This document shows, in pieces, positions 9,167 through 17,604 of a DNA stretch of 64,000 bases; position 1 is the first letter of the stretch; each line of letters opens with the position of its first letter. The translations under genes were made by a program, and so were the position numbers. The stretch is from NCBI RefSeq assembly GCF_900637545.1, contig NZ_LR134376.1, forward strand, positions 4,090,001-4,154,000, given 5' to 3'. A model generated the notes under the pieces. That model was not told the origin of the DNA. It saw only the letters and a list, made by a program, of their open reading frames with translations, and searched no databases. Source of the stretch: Aeromonas encheleia (GTDB lineage: Bacteria; Pseudomonadota; Gammaproteobacteria; Enterobacterales; Aeromonadaceae).

Positions 9167-9951
9167 CACAGCGCCTGGGTCACGAACTTGAGCATCTGAT
9201 CGGCGGAGGAGACCACCTTGGCATTCATCTCATAGGCGCGCTGGGTGGTGATCATGTCCACCATCTCCTCCACCACGTTGACGTTGGAACTCTCCAGGGT
9301 GAACTGCTTGATGGCGCCCATGGCCTCTTCCCCTGGGACACCTTCGATGGCCTCACCGGACGCGCCGGTTGCACGATAGAGGTTACCCCCCAAGGCTTCC
9401 AGCCCGGACGGGTTCGAGAAGTTGGTCAGGGTAATGCGCCCCAGCTCCACGTTCTCTTGCTGGCCTGGCAGGGTGGCACTCACTGTCCCATCCGTGCCGA
9501 TGGCCACCTTGGTCGCGTTGTCCGGGATCTGGATCTGCGGCAGCATGGGCAGGCCATCGGAATTGACCAGCAGACCTTCCGCGCTGCGGTGCCACTGACC
9601 ATTGCGGGTGTAGGCCGTCTCGCCATCCGGGCGCTCGACCCCAAAGAAACCGGCCCCGACGACGGCCATGTCCAGCTCCTGGTTGGTGTTCTGGAACTGC
9701 CCCGGGGTAAACACCTTCTGGGTGCCGACGACCCGTACGCCGTTCCCCATCTGGATGCCGATGGGCGACAGGTTCTGTTGATCCTGCTGGGCCCCCGGCT
9801 GACGCTGGACCTGATAGAACAGATCCTCGAATGCCACCCGATCACGCTTGAAGCCGACCGTGTTGACGTTGGCCAGGTTGTTGGAAATGCTGGCCATCTT
9901 GGCATCTTGTGCCGACAGACCCGTTTTACTCACCCACAGTGCTGCGTGCAT
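9166..9951 (-). CDS. flgG: Distal rod protein FlgG, lateral
   Basis: 261 residues, the usual FlgG length. The N-terminal rod motif (MASISNNLANVNTVGFKRDR) and the FlgG-specific start of about 40 residues (DLFYQVQRQPGAQ) are followed by a C-terminus (VNVVEEMVDMITTQRAYEMN) diagnostic of FlgG. It builds the distal rod. A 90-base gap separates it from flgF, the largest in this operon; I saw no gene in that gap. Confidence 0.95.
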   Translation of the reverse strand: MHAALWVSKTGLSAQDAKMASISNNLANVNTVGFKRDRVAFEDLFYQVQRQPGAQQDQQNLSPIGIQMGNGVRVVGTQKVFTPGQFQNTNQELDMAVVGAGFFGVERPDGETAYTRNGQWHRSAEGLLVNSDGLPMLPQIQIPDNATKVAIGTDGTVSATLPGQQENVELGRITLTNFSNPSGLEALGGNLYRATGASGEAIEGVPGEEAMGAIKQFTLESSNVNVVEEMVDMITTQRAYEMNAKVVSSADQMLKFVTQAL

Positions 9952-10041
9952 CTTAGTTTCTCCACCTATTCATTCGAGCGCGCCGAGGCGCCCCATCAAC
10001 TCTTGCTCACGGTCCGGCCAGGCCCACCGCGTTCAACTCTG

Positions 10042-10776
10042 TCAGCCCTGACCGGAGATCAGCCTGGCCCCTTGCCTAGCCTGATCGTCCGCGGTCTTCA
10101 TCAACTTGACCTGCAGTTCGAAGTTACGGGTCAGCGACATGCTGCTGATCAGCTCGTCAACCGCGTTCACATTCGCGCCTTCGAGGAAGCCGGACGCCAG
10201 CACCACCTGCTCGCTGATCTCGGCATCCCCTCCCTGACGCTGACGGAATAGACCATCCAGCCCCTTCACCAGATCGGCCGGGTCTGGATTGACCAGCTTG
10301 AGCCGACCCACATCCAGGCGGGCCCCGCCCCCCGGCGGAGTGATGCTGAGGGAACCATCCTTACCAAAACTCAGGTCACGATAGGCTGGCAGCACCATTT
10401 CCCCACCGTCACCCAGCACCGGACGACCATTGAGGGTCAACAGTCCCTCGCCATCCACCTCCAGGTTGCCGGCACGGGTGTAAGCCTCCTTGCCATCGGC
10501 CGTCTGCACCGTGAGAAAGCCCTCGCCACGCACCGCCACATCCAGCTTGCGGCCCGTCTGCATCAGGGCACCGGGTTTGAAGTCGGTGCCCGCCAACTCC
10601 TCGCGGGCCATGACCCGGCTCGGATAACCATCACCGGTCAAGGCATAGGCGGAGGCCCGCTCAAAATCGGCCCGAAAGCCGGCGGTATTGACGTTGGCCA
10701 GGTTGTTGGCCCGGATTTGCTGGGCCATCAGGGTATGTTGCGCCCCCGACATGGCGGTATAGATAAGCTTTTCCAC
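10042..10776 (-). CDS. flgF: Proximal rod protein FlgF, lateral
   Basis: 244 residues, starting at a GTG (GTG GAA AAG CTT); an ATG just before is out of frame. The N-terminal motif IRANNLANVNTAGFRADFER and the C-terminal NVNAVDELISSMSLTRNFELQVK are those of FlgF rod proteins. It lies 10 bases after flgE. It is a proximal rod subunit exported by the flagellar type III system. Confidence 0.93.
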   Translation of the reverse strand: MEKLIYTAMSGAQHTLMAQQIRANNLANVNTAGFRADFERASAYALTGDGYPSRVMAREELAGTDFKPGALMQTGRKLDVAVRGEGFLTVQTADGKEAYTRAGNLEVDGEGLLTLNGRPVLGDGGEMVLPAYRDLSFGKDGSLSITPPGGGARLDVGRLKLVNPDPADLVKGLDGLFRQRQGGDAEISEQVVLASGFLEGANVNAVDELISSMSLTRNFELQVKLMKTADDQARQGARLISGQG

Positions 10777-10786
10777 GCATCACGCC

Positions 10787-11980
10787 TTAGAAGGAGTTGA
10801 AGAGAACCTGAGTCATCTTGTCGGCCGAACTGATGGTCTTGGCGTTGGCCTGGTAGTTGCGCTGAGAGGTCATCAGGCTGACCAACTCCCCCGTCAGATC
10901 GACGTTGGATCCCTCATAGGCGCCGGCCGTCAGGGTACCCAGCGTCCCGGTGCCGGGGGCCCCCAGCACCGGCTGACCGGAGCTGAACGACTGCTGCCAG
11001 GTGGTGTTATTGGCCTGCAGCAGACCGTTGGGATTGGTGAAGCTCGCCATCACCACCTGACCCTGCAGCAGACTCTGGCCGTTGGTGAAGGTGGCGTAGA
11101 CACCGCCATCGGCATCCACCCTGACCCCGGTCAGATCCCCGGCGGCATAGCCGTTGGACTGGTTGCGGGTGGCGTTGAAGTCGGAGGCATACTGGCTGAC
11201 TCTGGCCAGATCCGCCTTGAGAGCGATGGGCTCTGCACCGGCGGGGGCCAGATTCAGCACCGGCGCCGTGGTCGGGATCTTCAGGGTGCCGTTGGTGTTG
11301 AACTCCATGGTCACCGGGGAACCGGTTTGGGTACCGTTGAAGGCGTAGTTGACCTGCCAGGCGTTGTCGCCCGTCTTCACAAAGTACTGGGTGACGGTGT
11401 GCTCAACGCCGAGGGAGTCATAGACCTTGCTGGACTGGGAGTAGCTGAAACTTTCGGATTTGGTGGGGTCGAACGGGTGCACAGTCTGATCGATGACGCT
11501 GGCATCCGCCTTGAGGTTGGCCACGAACTCCAAGCTGTCGGACGGCTTGGCGGGCAGGCTGCCCGCCTTGACCTGCACATCTCCCACCACACCCGACTGC
11601 AGTTCACCCGCCTCGTTGGTGGTGTAGCCCTGCAGGCGAGTCCCGTTGGCCGTGGTCAGATAGTTGTTGGCATCCCGCTGGAACATACCCGCCCGGGTGT
11701 AGGAAACCTGGCCATTGCTGTCTTTCTGTACGAAGAAGCCATTGCCGGAGATGGCCAGATCCAACCCCCGCCCCGTCCGCATCACGTCGCCGTTACGATC
11801 GAAGTTCTGAGAGACGTTGCTCATCTCGACCCCCCCGGCCTGACCACCACCGTAGATGGCGGCAAACTCGGCACGACTGGACTTGAAGCCGGCGGTACTG
11901 GCGTTGGCCACGTTGTTACTGATGACACTCAATTCCTGGTTTACGGCGCGCAGGCCACTCAATCCGATACTAAAAGACAC
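10787..11980 (-). CDS. flgE: Flagellar hook protein FlgE, lateral
   Basis: 397 residues with a GTG start. The N-terminus MSFSIGLSGLRAVNQELSVI and VANASTAGFKSSRAEFA are the FlgE hook signature, and the end (LVSLMTSQRNYQANAKTISS) is the conserved hook/rod C-terminal helix. It is the hook subunit that joins the basal body to the filament. It follows the hook-cap gene flgD by 18 bases. Confidence 0.95.
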   Translation of the reverse strand: MSFSIGLSGLRAVNQELSVISNNVANASTAGFKSSRAEFAAIYGGGQAGGVEMSNVSQNFDRNGDVMRTGRGLDLAISGNGFFVQKDSNGQVSYTRAGMFQRDANNYLTTANGTRLQGYTTNEAGELQSGVVGDVQVKAGSLPAKPSDSLEFVANLKADASVIDQTVHPFDPTKSESFSYSQSSKVYDSLGVEHTVTQYFVKTGDNAWQVNYAFNGTQTGSPVTMEFNTNGTLKIPTTAPVLNLAPAGAEPIALKADLARVSQYASDFNATRNQSNGYAAGDLTGVRVDADGGVYATFTNGQSLLQGQVVMASFTNPNGLLQANNTTWQQSFSSGQPVLGAPGTGTLGTLTAGAYEGSNVDLTGELVSLMTSQRNYQANAKTISSADKMTQVLFNSF

Positions 11981-11998
11981 AGTTTCGCTCCTATCTGA

Positions 11999-12682
11999 TT
12001 ACGCCGATTTACCAAACTGGACTGCGCTGAACAGCGGCACGTCCCCAACTCCGGCTACCTGCAACATGATTTCACCCGTGCCAGGCAGGCTGACCCGCTC
12101 GACCTTGCTGGCCACGTAATTCTTGGTGGTCGTGGCAACCCCGGCGAGGGAAGCCTTCACCTCGAAGCTGTACTCCCCAGCTGGCAGGGGGGGCAGCTCA
12201 TAATCCAGCCCGCCAGGCTTGCTCTCACCCCAGCTCTTGGTCGCAACCAGGGTGCCGTGCTTGTCGTAAACCTTCAGCTCAACCAGATCGGCCGCACCGG
12301 TCAGCTCCACCTGCCCACGGATGGATTGTTCATCCTTCTGGCTCAGGGTCTGACTCGGCACCATTACCTCCTTGTCGATCAGCGCCGTGCTTTGCAGTAC
12401 CTGCTGGGTATCCATCATGTTGATGGACTTTTGCTGCAGCACCTTGAGGCCCTCCACCCCTTCCACCATGCTGAACTGGGCCAGCTGAGTGACGTACTGG
12501 GCACCGTCGAGCGGATTGGTCGGATCCTGGTTCTGGATCTGGGCCACCATCATCTGCAGAAATTCGTTGCGTAGCTGGACACCCTGCCCTTCAGAGGGAC
12601 CGTTGGCGGCGATTTCCGGGGTCGCGCTGCGCTGGCTGGCGCTGCGGGCGGTATCCAGGCTATTGACTTGAGGCAGGCTCAT
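11999..12682 (-). CDS. flgD: Hook-capping protein FlgD, lateral
   Basis: 227 residues. The N-terminus has the FlgD_N motif FLQMMVAQIQNQDPTNPLDG followed by QYVTQLAQFSMVEGVEGL, and the C-terminal half is the FlgD Ig-like/Tudor part (GEYSFEVKASLAG). It caps the growing hook. Its start touches the flgC stop (12682/12683), so the genes are tightly coupled. Confidence 0.95.
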   Translation of the reverse strand: MSLPQVNSLDTARSASQRSATPEIAANGPSEGQGVQLRNEFLQMMVAQIQNQDPTNPLDGAQYVTQLAQFSMVEGVEGLKVLQQKSINMMDTQQVLQSTALIDKEVMVPSQTLSQKDEQSIRGQVELTGAADLVELKVYDKHGTLVATKSWGESKPGGLDYELPPLPAGEYSFEVKASLAGVATTTKNYVASKVERVSLPGTGEIMLQVAGVGDVPLFSAVQFGKSA

Positions 12683-13108
12683 TTATGCCCCCTGACCCAG
12701 ACGCAGCAACCCTTGCTGCATGCTGTTGATGCGATTGATCACCTCGACCGAGGTCTCGAAACCGCGGGAGGCGCTCATCATGTCCGCCATCTCCTCCACC
12801 GCATTGACGTTGGAGTAGTAGACAAACCCATCCCCGTCGGCCAGCGGGTTATTGGGCTCGAGACGCTTCTCGACCTGGCGATCCGACTGAACTATCCCCG
12901 CGATCTGCACCTGAGCGGCACCAAGCCCATCTGCATCCTGTACCCGCTGATAGAGGGTGGAGAACACCGGTTTGATGGCACGGAAGGCGGTATTTTCGCT
13001 GCCTGCGGCGCTGTCGACGTTCGCCAGGTTGGATGCCACTGTGTCGAGGCGGACGGTTTGCGCCCGCATGGCACTGCCGGCGATGTCATAGATTCGATTG
13101 AACGACAT
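12683..13108 (-). CDS. flgC: Proximal rod protein FlgC, lateral
   Basis: 141 residues. The N-terminus (GSAMRAQTVRLDTVASNLANVDSA) and C-terminus (YYSNVNAVEEMADMMSASRGFETSVEVIN) are typical of FlgC. It lies 2 bases after flgB. It is a proximal rod subunit. Confidence 0.95.
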   Translation of the reverse strand: MSFNRIYDIAGSAMRAQTVRLDTVASNLANVDSAAGSENTAFRAIKPVFSTLYQRVQDADGLGAAQVQIAGIVQSDRQVEKRLEPNNPLADGDGFVYYSNVNAVEEMADMMSASRGFETSVEVINRINSMQQGLLRLGQGA

Positions 13109-13110
13109 GA

Positions 13111-13500
13111 TTAACGGCCCTCGATCGCCTTGGCGATCCCGGTGATTTTCATATTCAAGAAGGTGAGGCTGGTCTGAAAGTCGGTGGCATTGTTGGCAAA
13201 CTTGCTCTGCTCCACACTGAGCTCGGCCGTGTTGCCATCCATGGAGACCTGGTAGGGAATGCGATAGAGGGGATGCTGCATGTCGGTGCTCATGGCCCCC
13301 TGGCTGATGGCATGGCCCTCATCACCCGCTGCAACTTGCTGGGCGACACGGCCGAGGATCGTCTTATAATCCACATCCCGAGCCAGGTATCCTGGGGTAT
13401 CCACATTGGCCAAGTTCCCTGCCAGAATACGTGCCCGATCCGCCCGCACATCGAGAGCATAGGGGTGCACGCCAAGAGCGCTGTCAAATGAGATACTCAT
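13111..13500 (-). CDS. flgB: Proximal rod protein FlgB, lateral
   Basis: 129 residues, first gene of the flgB-L operon. The motif RILAGNLANVDTPGYLARDVD and the C-terminus (TDFQTSLTFLNMKITGIAKAIEGR) are those of FlgB. AAGGA lies 8 bases before the ATG. A sigma54-like promoter (13543-13559) lies about 40 bases upstream, in the very short gap to the divergent flgA, so LafK-dependent control is likely. Confidence 0.94.
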   Translation of the reverse strand: MSISFDSALGVHPYALDVRADRARILAGNLANVDTPGYLARDVDYKTILGRVAQQVAAGDEGHAISQGAMSTDMQHPLYRIPYQVSMDGNTAELSVEQSKFANNATDFQTSLTFLNMKITGIAKAIEGR

Positions 13501-13542
13501 GCTTCATCCTTCTTATAAACCAGTCAGACCGGTGCATCCTTT

Positions 13543-13559
13543 ATCAAGACTCATGCCAA
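13543..13559 (-). promoter_or_regulatory. Sigma54-like promoter for the flgB-L operon
   Basis: The minus strand reads TTGGCATGAGTCTTGAT. The sigma54 consensus is YTGGCACG-N4-TTGCW, so only two positions differ and the -24/-12 spacing is exact. One mismatch (C to A) falls in the -12 GC, which could weaken it. A start point near 13532 would give a leader of ~30 bases. It overlaps the proposed flgA start region. Confidence 0.6.
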
Positions 13560-13561
13560 CC

Positions 13562-14353
13562 ATGAAAACCCGTTATTTTCGCTGGCTACGGCGCCGACAG
13601 TGGCTGATAAGCCTGACAAAAGGGGAAGTGTTGTTTCCCGTATGGAAGTGGGCCAGCCTGTTGGGCATGCTCATGCTGGCACTCCCGCTGCGGGCCGCCC
13701 CCCTCTCCCTGTCGCAACAGCTGGAGGCGGGGTTGAAAGAGGACGCGACGGCGGCGCTCAACGACTATCTGCAACAGCAGGGTTGGCCCAGCCCGCAGGC
13801 CGAGTACCAGATCTGGCTCTCCCCTGCCGTCGCACACCTCCCCGCCTGCCAGCAGGCGGTGCGATTGCAGGCTGGTGGGCAGTATCGTCAGCCCTGGGGA
13901 CGGCGCCCCTATCTGGTGGAATGCACAGAGCCAGCCTGGCAGTTGAGAGCCAGGGTCGAGGTCACACTGATGTTACCGGTCTGGGTCACGGCCCAGGAGA
14001 TCCGGAAAGGGAGCGCCATCCAGGCCGGAGACCTGGTCGAGAAGGCACTGGATGTCAGCCGGCTGCAGCGGGGTTTCATCCCCACCAGCGAATCACTGGT
14101 GGGCAGCAAGAGCCATCGCCACCTCAGAATGGGCCAGCTGATCGGCGAGCTGGATCTGCAGAAAGCCTGGGCGGTGCAGGAAGGGGAAGGGGTGCTGATC
14201 CGGGCCGGTCAGGAGGGCTTCTCCGCCACCACTCGTGGCAAGGCACTGGAGAGTGGCGCCATAGGTGACGGGATCAGGGTGCGCAACAGCCAGTCCGGCA
14301 AGGAGATCCAGACCTGGATCATCGAGAAGGGAGAGGTCGAGACCCATTTTTGA
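13562..14353 (+). CDS. flgA: P-ring assembly chaperone FlgA, lateral
   Basis: About 263 residues from the ATG at 13562; in-frame starts at 13499 and 13553 are also possible and no strong ribosome-binding site decides. A hydrophobic signal segment (WASLLGMLMLALPLRAAP) is followed by the SAF/FlgA region (RVEVTLMLPVWVTAQEIRKG, AIQAGDLVEKALDVSRLQRGF) and the closing DGIRVRNSQSGKEIQTWI. FlgA is a periplasmic chaperone for FlgI. It is divergent from flgB and leads the flgA-flgM-flgN group. Confidence 0.9.
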   Translation: MKTRYFRWLRRRQWLISLTKGEVLFPVWKWASLLGMLMLALPLRAAPLSLSQQLEAGLKEDATAALNDYLQQQGWPSPQAEYQIWLSPAVAHLPACQQAVRLQAGGQYRQPWGRRPYLVECTEPAWQLRARVEVTLMLPVWVTAQEIRKGSAIQAGDLVEKALDVSRLQRGFIPTSESLVGSKSHRHLRMGQLIGELDLQKAWAVQEGEGVLIRAGQEGFSATTRGKALESGAIGDGIRVRNSQSGKEIQTWIIEKGEVETHF

Positions 14354-14429
14354 GCCAGGAATCGAGTTTGATTTAAGTTGGGGCGCTCTTGGGTCGCCTG
14401 TCACAGATAGACCATCAGGAAATGACGTT

Positions 14430-14705
14430 ATGAAAATCACCCGTACCGATCCGCTCTATGTCCAGACCCAGCCGCAACGCAAGCAGGATGCCGCGCCTGC
14501 TCAGTCACAACCAAGGACGAGCCATGGCGATGCCCGGATCAGCACCACGGCACAAACCATCAATCAGGCTAGGAGCCAGCTGGTCTCCACTTCGGACGTG
14601 GATATGGAGAAGGTGAACCAGATCCGGCAGGCCATCGGCGAGGGCAAGCTCGAGCTCGACATGGATGCCCTGAGCCAGGCCATCCTGGATATGCACCGCC
14701 GATGA
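14430..14705 (+). CDS. flgM: Anti-sigma28 factor FlgM, lateral
   Basis: 91 residues from the ATG at 14430, with AGGA 9 bases upstream. The N-terminal half is polar and probably disordered (many Q/P/S). The C-terminal half (VDMEKVNQIRQAIGEGKLELD, ending in DALSQAILDM) is the conserved sigma28-binding part. FlgM holds the late-gene sigma factor inactive until the hook is complete and it is exported. The lateral sigma28 gene is not in this window. It overlaps flgN by 4 bases. Confidence 0.9.
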   Translation: MKITRTDPLYVQTQPQRKQDAAPAQSQPRTSHGDARISTTAQTINQARSQLVSTSDVDMEKVNQIRQAIGEGKLELDMDALSQAILDMHRR

Positions 14706-15145
14706 GCATGACCCCCAAGCTGAGGGTCAAGCAGCTGATCGTCGGCATCCAGCAAGACTGTGGTCGCTACACCGATCTGCAGCAGTTGTTGCGAAACCAG
14801 CACGGTCTGCTGGCCAGCCATGATGTCGACGGGCTGACCGAGCACAATCGGCAACAGACCAAGCTGCTGGCCGACATCCAGCAACAGGCCCAGCAACGCT
14901 GCCAGCACCTGCTGGCGCTGGGACTCAAACCCGATGAGAAGGGAATGGCGACACTCATCACCAAGCTGCCCAGTCCGTTGCAACAGAGCGTCGGCGAGCA
15001 ATGGCAGCGACTCGAGTTGCTGCTGCAACAATGTCGACGCCAGAACGAGCTCAATGGTCGTTTGCTGGCAGGACAGATAGAGACGATCAATACCCTGTTG
15101 GGCCAGGAGTCATCCTATGGCCAGCAGGAGCGCTTTCCCGATTGA
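14702..15145 (+). CDS. flgN: Flagellar export chaperone FlgN, lateral
   Basis: 147 residues, helical and very rich in Q and L throughout, as in FlgN. Its order after flgM is standard, and FlgN is the export chaperone for FlgK and FlgL. Sequence conservation in this family is weak, so position is the stronger evidence. Its stop is only 4 bases from the convergent fliJ stop, with no visible terminator. Confidence 0.85.
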   Translation: MSMTPKLRVKQLIVGIQQDCGRYTDLQQLLRNQHGLLASHDVDGLTEHNRQQTKLLADIQQQAQQRCQHLLALGLKPDEKGMATLITKLPSPLQQSVGEQWQRLELLLQQCRRQNELNGRLLAGQIETINTLLGQESSYGQQERFPD

Positions 15146-15149
15146 ATGC

Positions 15150-15566
15150 TCAGCGCCCTTGCAAGGCGCGATGACGCAGACTGGACAGCTCGTCCAGCTG
15201 ACGCTGATCCCCTAGTTCCCGTTGCCGACGGGCCGCCAGTTCCCGCTTGTCCAGCAACAGCTCCAACCCCTTGACCCGACCAAACTGTTTGAGCAACTGC
15301 CCCTCATGGCGCGCCAGATCCAGACTGGCCAGGGTGGCCTGCTGCAACTGGTGTGCAAGCAGTTGGCTCAGTTGCCCCTGCATCTGCTGTTTGTTCTGCC
15401 ACAGCAAGGGGTGAAAGCTGGCCGACCCCGGTTGCAGGGTCTCGATCACCTCTTGCAGCTTCCTGGCCCGTCGCTCCTCGCGTATCGCAACCTCGCGCAG
15501 GCGCTGTCGCTCCTTGCCCATGACGTCCAGCGCACCCTGTTGCAGCCCGAGGTAGGATTTCAGCAT
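15150..15566 (-). CDS. fliJ: Flagellar export protein FliJ, lateral
   Basis: 138 residues, predicted to be a long antiparallel coiled coil (almost all charged, Q and L residues; EERRARKLQEVIETLQPG). It follows fliI by 9 bases at the end of the lafK-fliE-J run. FliJ is the stalk-like partner of the FliI ATPase and FlhA. Weak sequence conservation is normal for this protein; the call rests on length, coiled-coil composition and position. Confidence 0.85.
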   Translation of the reverse strand: MLKSYLGLQQGALDVMGKERQRLREVAIREERRARKLQEVIETLQPGSASFHPLLWQNKQQMQGQLSQLLAHQLQQATLASLDLARHEGQLLKQFGRVKGLELLLDKRELAARRQRELGDQRQLDELSSLRHRALQGR

Positions 15567-15575
15567 GTGGCTTCC

Positions 15576-16907
15576 TTAGACTCTGCCAAGCACTTGCTTG
15601 AGGCCGTTCATCACCTGCACGAAGGGGGTTTCCTCATAGATGCCCTGCTGCAGGAAGGCGGCGATGGCGGGATAGCGCTGCACCGCCTCATCCATCTGGG
15701 GATCGGCTCCCGGCTGATAGCCTCCCAGTGGCAACAGTTCACGCACCTGCTGATAACGGCCCCAGAGCTGGCGCAAGTTCACCGCCATGGCCTGCCACTC
15801 GGACGACACCACCTGCGGCATCACCCGACTCACCGAGGCCCCGATGTCGATGGCCGGATAGTGGCCCTCTTCCGCCAGTCGGCGAGTCAGCACTATGTGG
15901 CCATCCAGAATGGCTCTGGCCGCATCCACAACCGGATCCTGCTGATCATCTCCCTCTGCCAACACGGTATAGAAGGCACTCAGGCTGCCATCGGGATGAG
16001 TGCCGTTGCCCGCGCGCTCGACCAGTTGAGTCAACATGCTGAAGACCGAAGGCGGATAGCCCCGGGTGGCGGGAGGCTCCCCGATCGCCAGCGCGATCTC
16101 GCGCTGGGCCTGGGCATAGCGAGTCAGGGAATCCATCAACAGCAGCACGTCCTGCCCCTGTTCACGGAAATGTTCGGCGATGCGGTGACACAGCTGGGCC
16201 GCCCGCAGTCGCATCAGGGGGGATTGGTCGGCCGGGGCGGCGATCACCACAGCGCGCGCCAGGCCTTCCGCTCCCAGGCTGTGTTCGATGAACTCCCGCA
16301 CCTCCCGGCCTCGCTCACCGATGAGCCCCACCACCACGATCTGGGCTGTCGTGTTGCGGGTCATCATCCCGAGCAACATACTCTTGCCCACACCTGAACC
16401 GGCAAACAGCCCCAGCCGCTGGCCCTTGCCAACCGTCAGCAAACCATTGATGGCGCGAATACCGACATCCAGTGGCTCGCGCACGGGAGTGCGCAGCAGC
16501 GGATTGGGGGGAGAGGCAAACAGGGGAACCCGTTCCCCTGCTTCTTTCAGGGGGCGGCCATCCAGGGGTTGCAACAGACCATCGAGCACCCGCCCGAGCA
16601 GATGATCACCAACCAGGATCGTCTCTTCCCCATCGATGGGCAGCACCCGGGCACCAGCATAGAGACCGCTCATAGGCTGCAATGGCATCAGGTAAGAGAC
16701 ATCCCGGTTGAAACCGACCACTTCTGCCAGCAGCGACTCACCCGTCGCCGAGTCCACCCGGCAGCGCTGCCCCATCACCAGCTGACAGCCCACCACCTCC
16801 AGGGTCAGCCCGGTGACCCGCACCAGACGGCCATAACGGCGAAAGCCGGGGATATCATCCAGATTTCCCAGGGCTGAGGTCAGCGCCTGCTGCAGCTCCT
16901 CATGCAT
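15576..16907 (-). CDS. fliI: Flagellum-specific ATPase FliI, lateral
   Basis: 443 residues. Walker A GSGVGKS at ~170-176, Walker B region around DVLLLMDSLTRYAQAQREI, and the FliI/SctN segment EPPATRGYPPSVFSMLTQLVERAGN. It is the hexameric ATPase of the flagellar type III export apparatus on the inner face of the membrane. Its start overlaps fliH by 8 bases. Confidence 0.96.
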   Translation of the reverse strand: MHEELQQALTSALGNLDDIPGFRRYGRLVRVTGLTLEVVGCQLVMGQRCRVDSATGESLLAEVVGFNRDVSYLMPLQPMSGLYAGARVLPIDGEETILVGDHLLGRVLDGLLQPLDGRPLKEAGERVPLFASPPNPLLRTPVREPLDVGIRAINGLLTVGKGQRLGLFAGSGVGKSMLLGMMTRNTTAQIVVVGLIGERGREVREFIEHSLGAEGLARAVVIAAPADQSPLMRLRAAQLCHRIAEHFREQGQDVLLLMDSLTRYAQAQREIALAIGEPPATRGYPPSVFSMLTQLVERAGNGTHPDGSLSAFYTVLAEGDDQQDPVVDAARAILDGHIVLTRRLAEEGHYPAIDIGASVSRVMPQVVSSEWQAMAVNLRQLWGRYQQVRELLPLGGYQPGADPQMDEAVQRYPAIAAFLQQGIYEETPFVQVMNGLKQVLGRV

Positions 16908-17592
16908 CCTGCGGCAATGCCAGACTGGCGTTGAGCTGGCCGAGACAATGATCTAGTCGCTCCGCCGTGTTGATCTCGATCACTGCGGCGCGGGTCTCGA
17001 TCCTTGCGTCCCCGACCTCCAGTGTCGCATCTATCTGTAGCGGCCACTTCTCGCAGCGGGTCACCCCCTGCTCGGCCAACCGCTGACGATCCCCTGCACT
17101 GAGGTAGATGACCAGCTCTTCCACTTCGTTTGGCAGGGCCGCCAGGGCTTGCTCGACCTGACTGAGCACCTGTTGCGGATTGAGGGTAAATTCGGCCTGG
17201 ATCACCCGCTTGGCAACCTGGGCGACCAGTTGGGCGATCAGCTCTTTCTGCTCCTGCATGCGGGCCCGGGTCAGGGATTCCCACTGCTGTTGCAACTTGG
17301 CGAAGGGGATCATGGCCTGATCGAATGAGGCCCTGCCCTCGGACAGCCCCTGTGCCAGGCCACGCACCTGACCCTGTTGCAGACCCTTGGTCTCCCCTTC
17401 GATCAACCCGCTGGTCAGCCCTTGCTGGTAACCAGCCTGGTAACCTTCGGCCTGCCCCTGTTCCAGTCCTTGCTGGTAGCCATATTCGAACTGTTCCTGC
17501 TGACTCTGGGCCTCTTCCCCACTCTGCCCCAATGTGGGGAAGCGGTAGAGACGGGTGGCGCCTGCCGCCAGTTTGCGCACATGCTGACTCAT
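16900..17592 (-). CDS. fliH: Flagellar export stator protein FliH, lateral
   Basis: 230 residues. Residues ~35-85 are a run of glycine-spaced repeats (GYQQGLEQGQAEGYQAGYQQ and similar), the GxxxG helix typical of FliH. The C-terminal half (ELIAQLVAQVAKRVIQAEFT and later segments) matches the V-ATPase E/FliH fold. FliH holds FliI at the export gate. It sits in the standard order fliG-fliH-fliI. Confidence 0.92.
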   Translation of the reverse strand: MSQHVRKLAAGATRLYRFPTLGQSGEEAQSQQEQFEYGYQQGLEQGQAEGYQAGYQQGLTSGLIEGETKGLQQGQVRGLAQGLSEGRASFDQAMIPFAKLQQQWESLTRARMQEQKELIAQLVAQVAKRVIQAEFTLNPQQVLSQVEQALAALPNEVEELVIYLSAGDRQRLAEQGVTRCEKWPLQIDATLEVGDARIETRAAVIEINTAERLDHCLGQLNASLALPQDA

Positions 17593-17604
17593 GCCTGTCT
17601 CCTG

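Noticed and set aside
17370-17500. Glycine-spaced repeat DNA as a microsatellite-like repeat
   Set aside because: It encodes the normal GxxxG helix of FliH.
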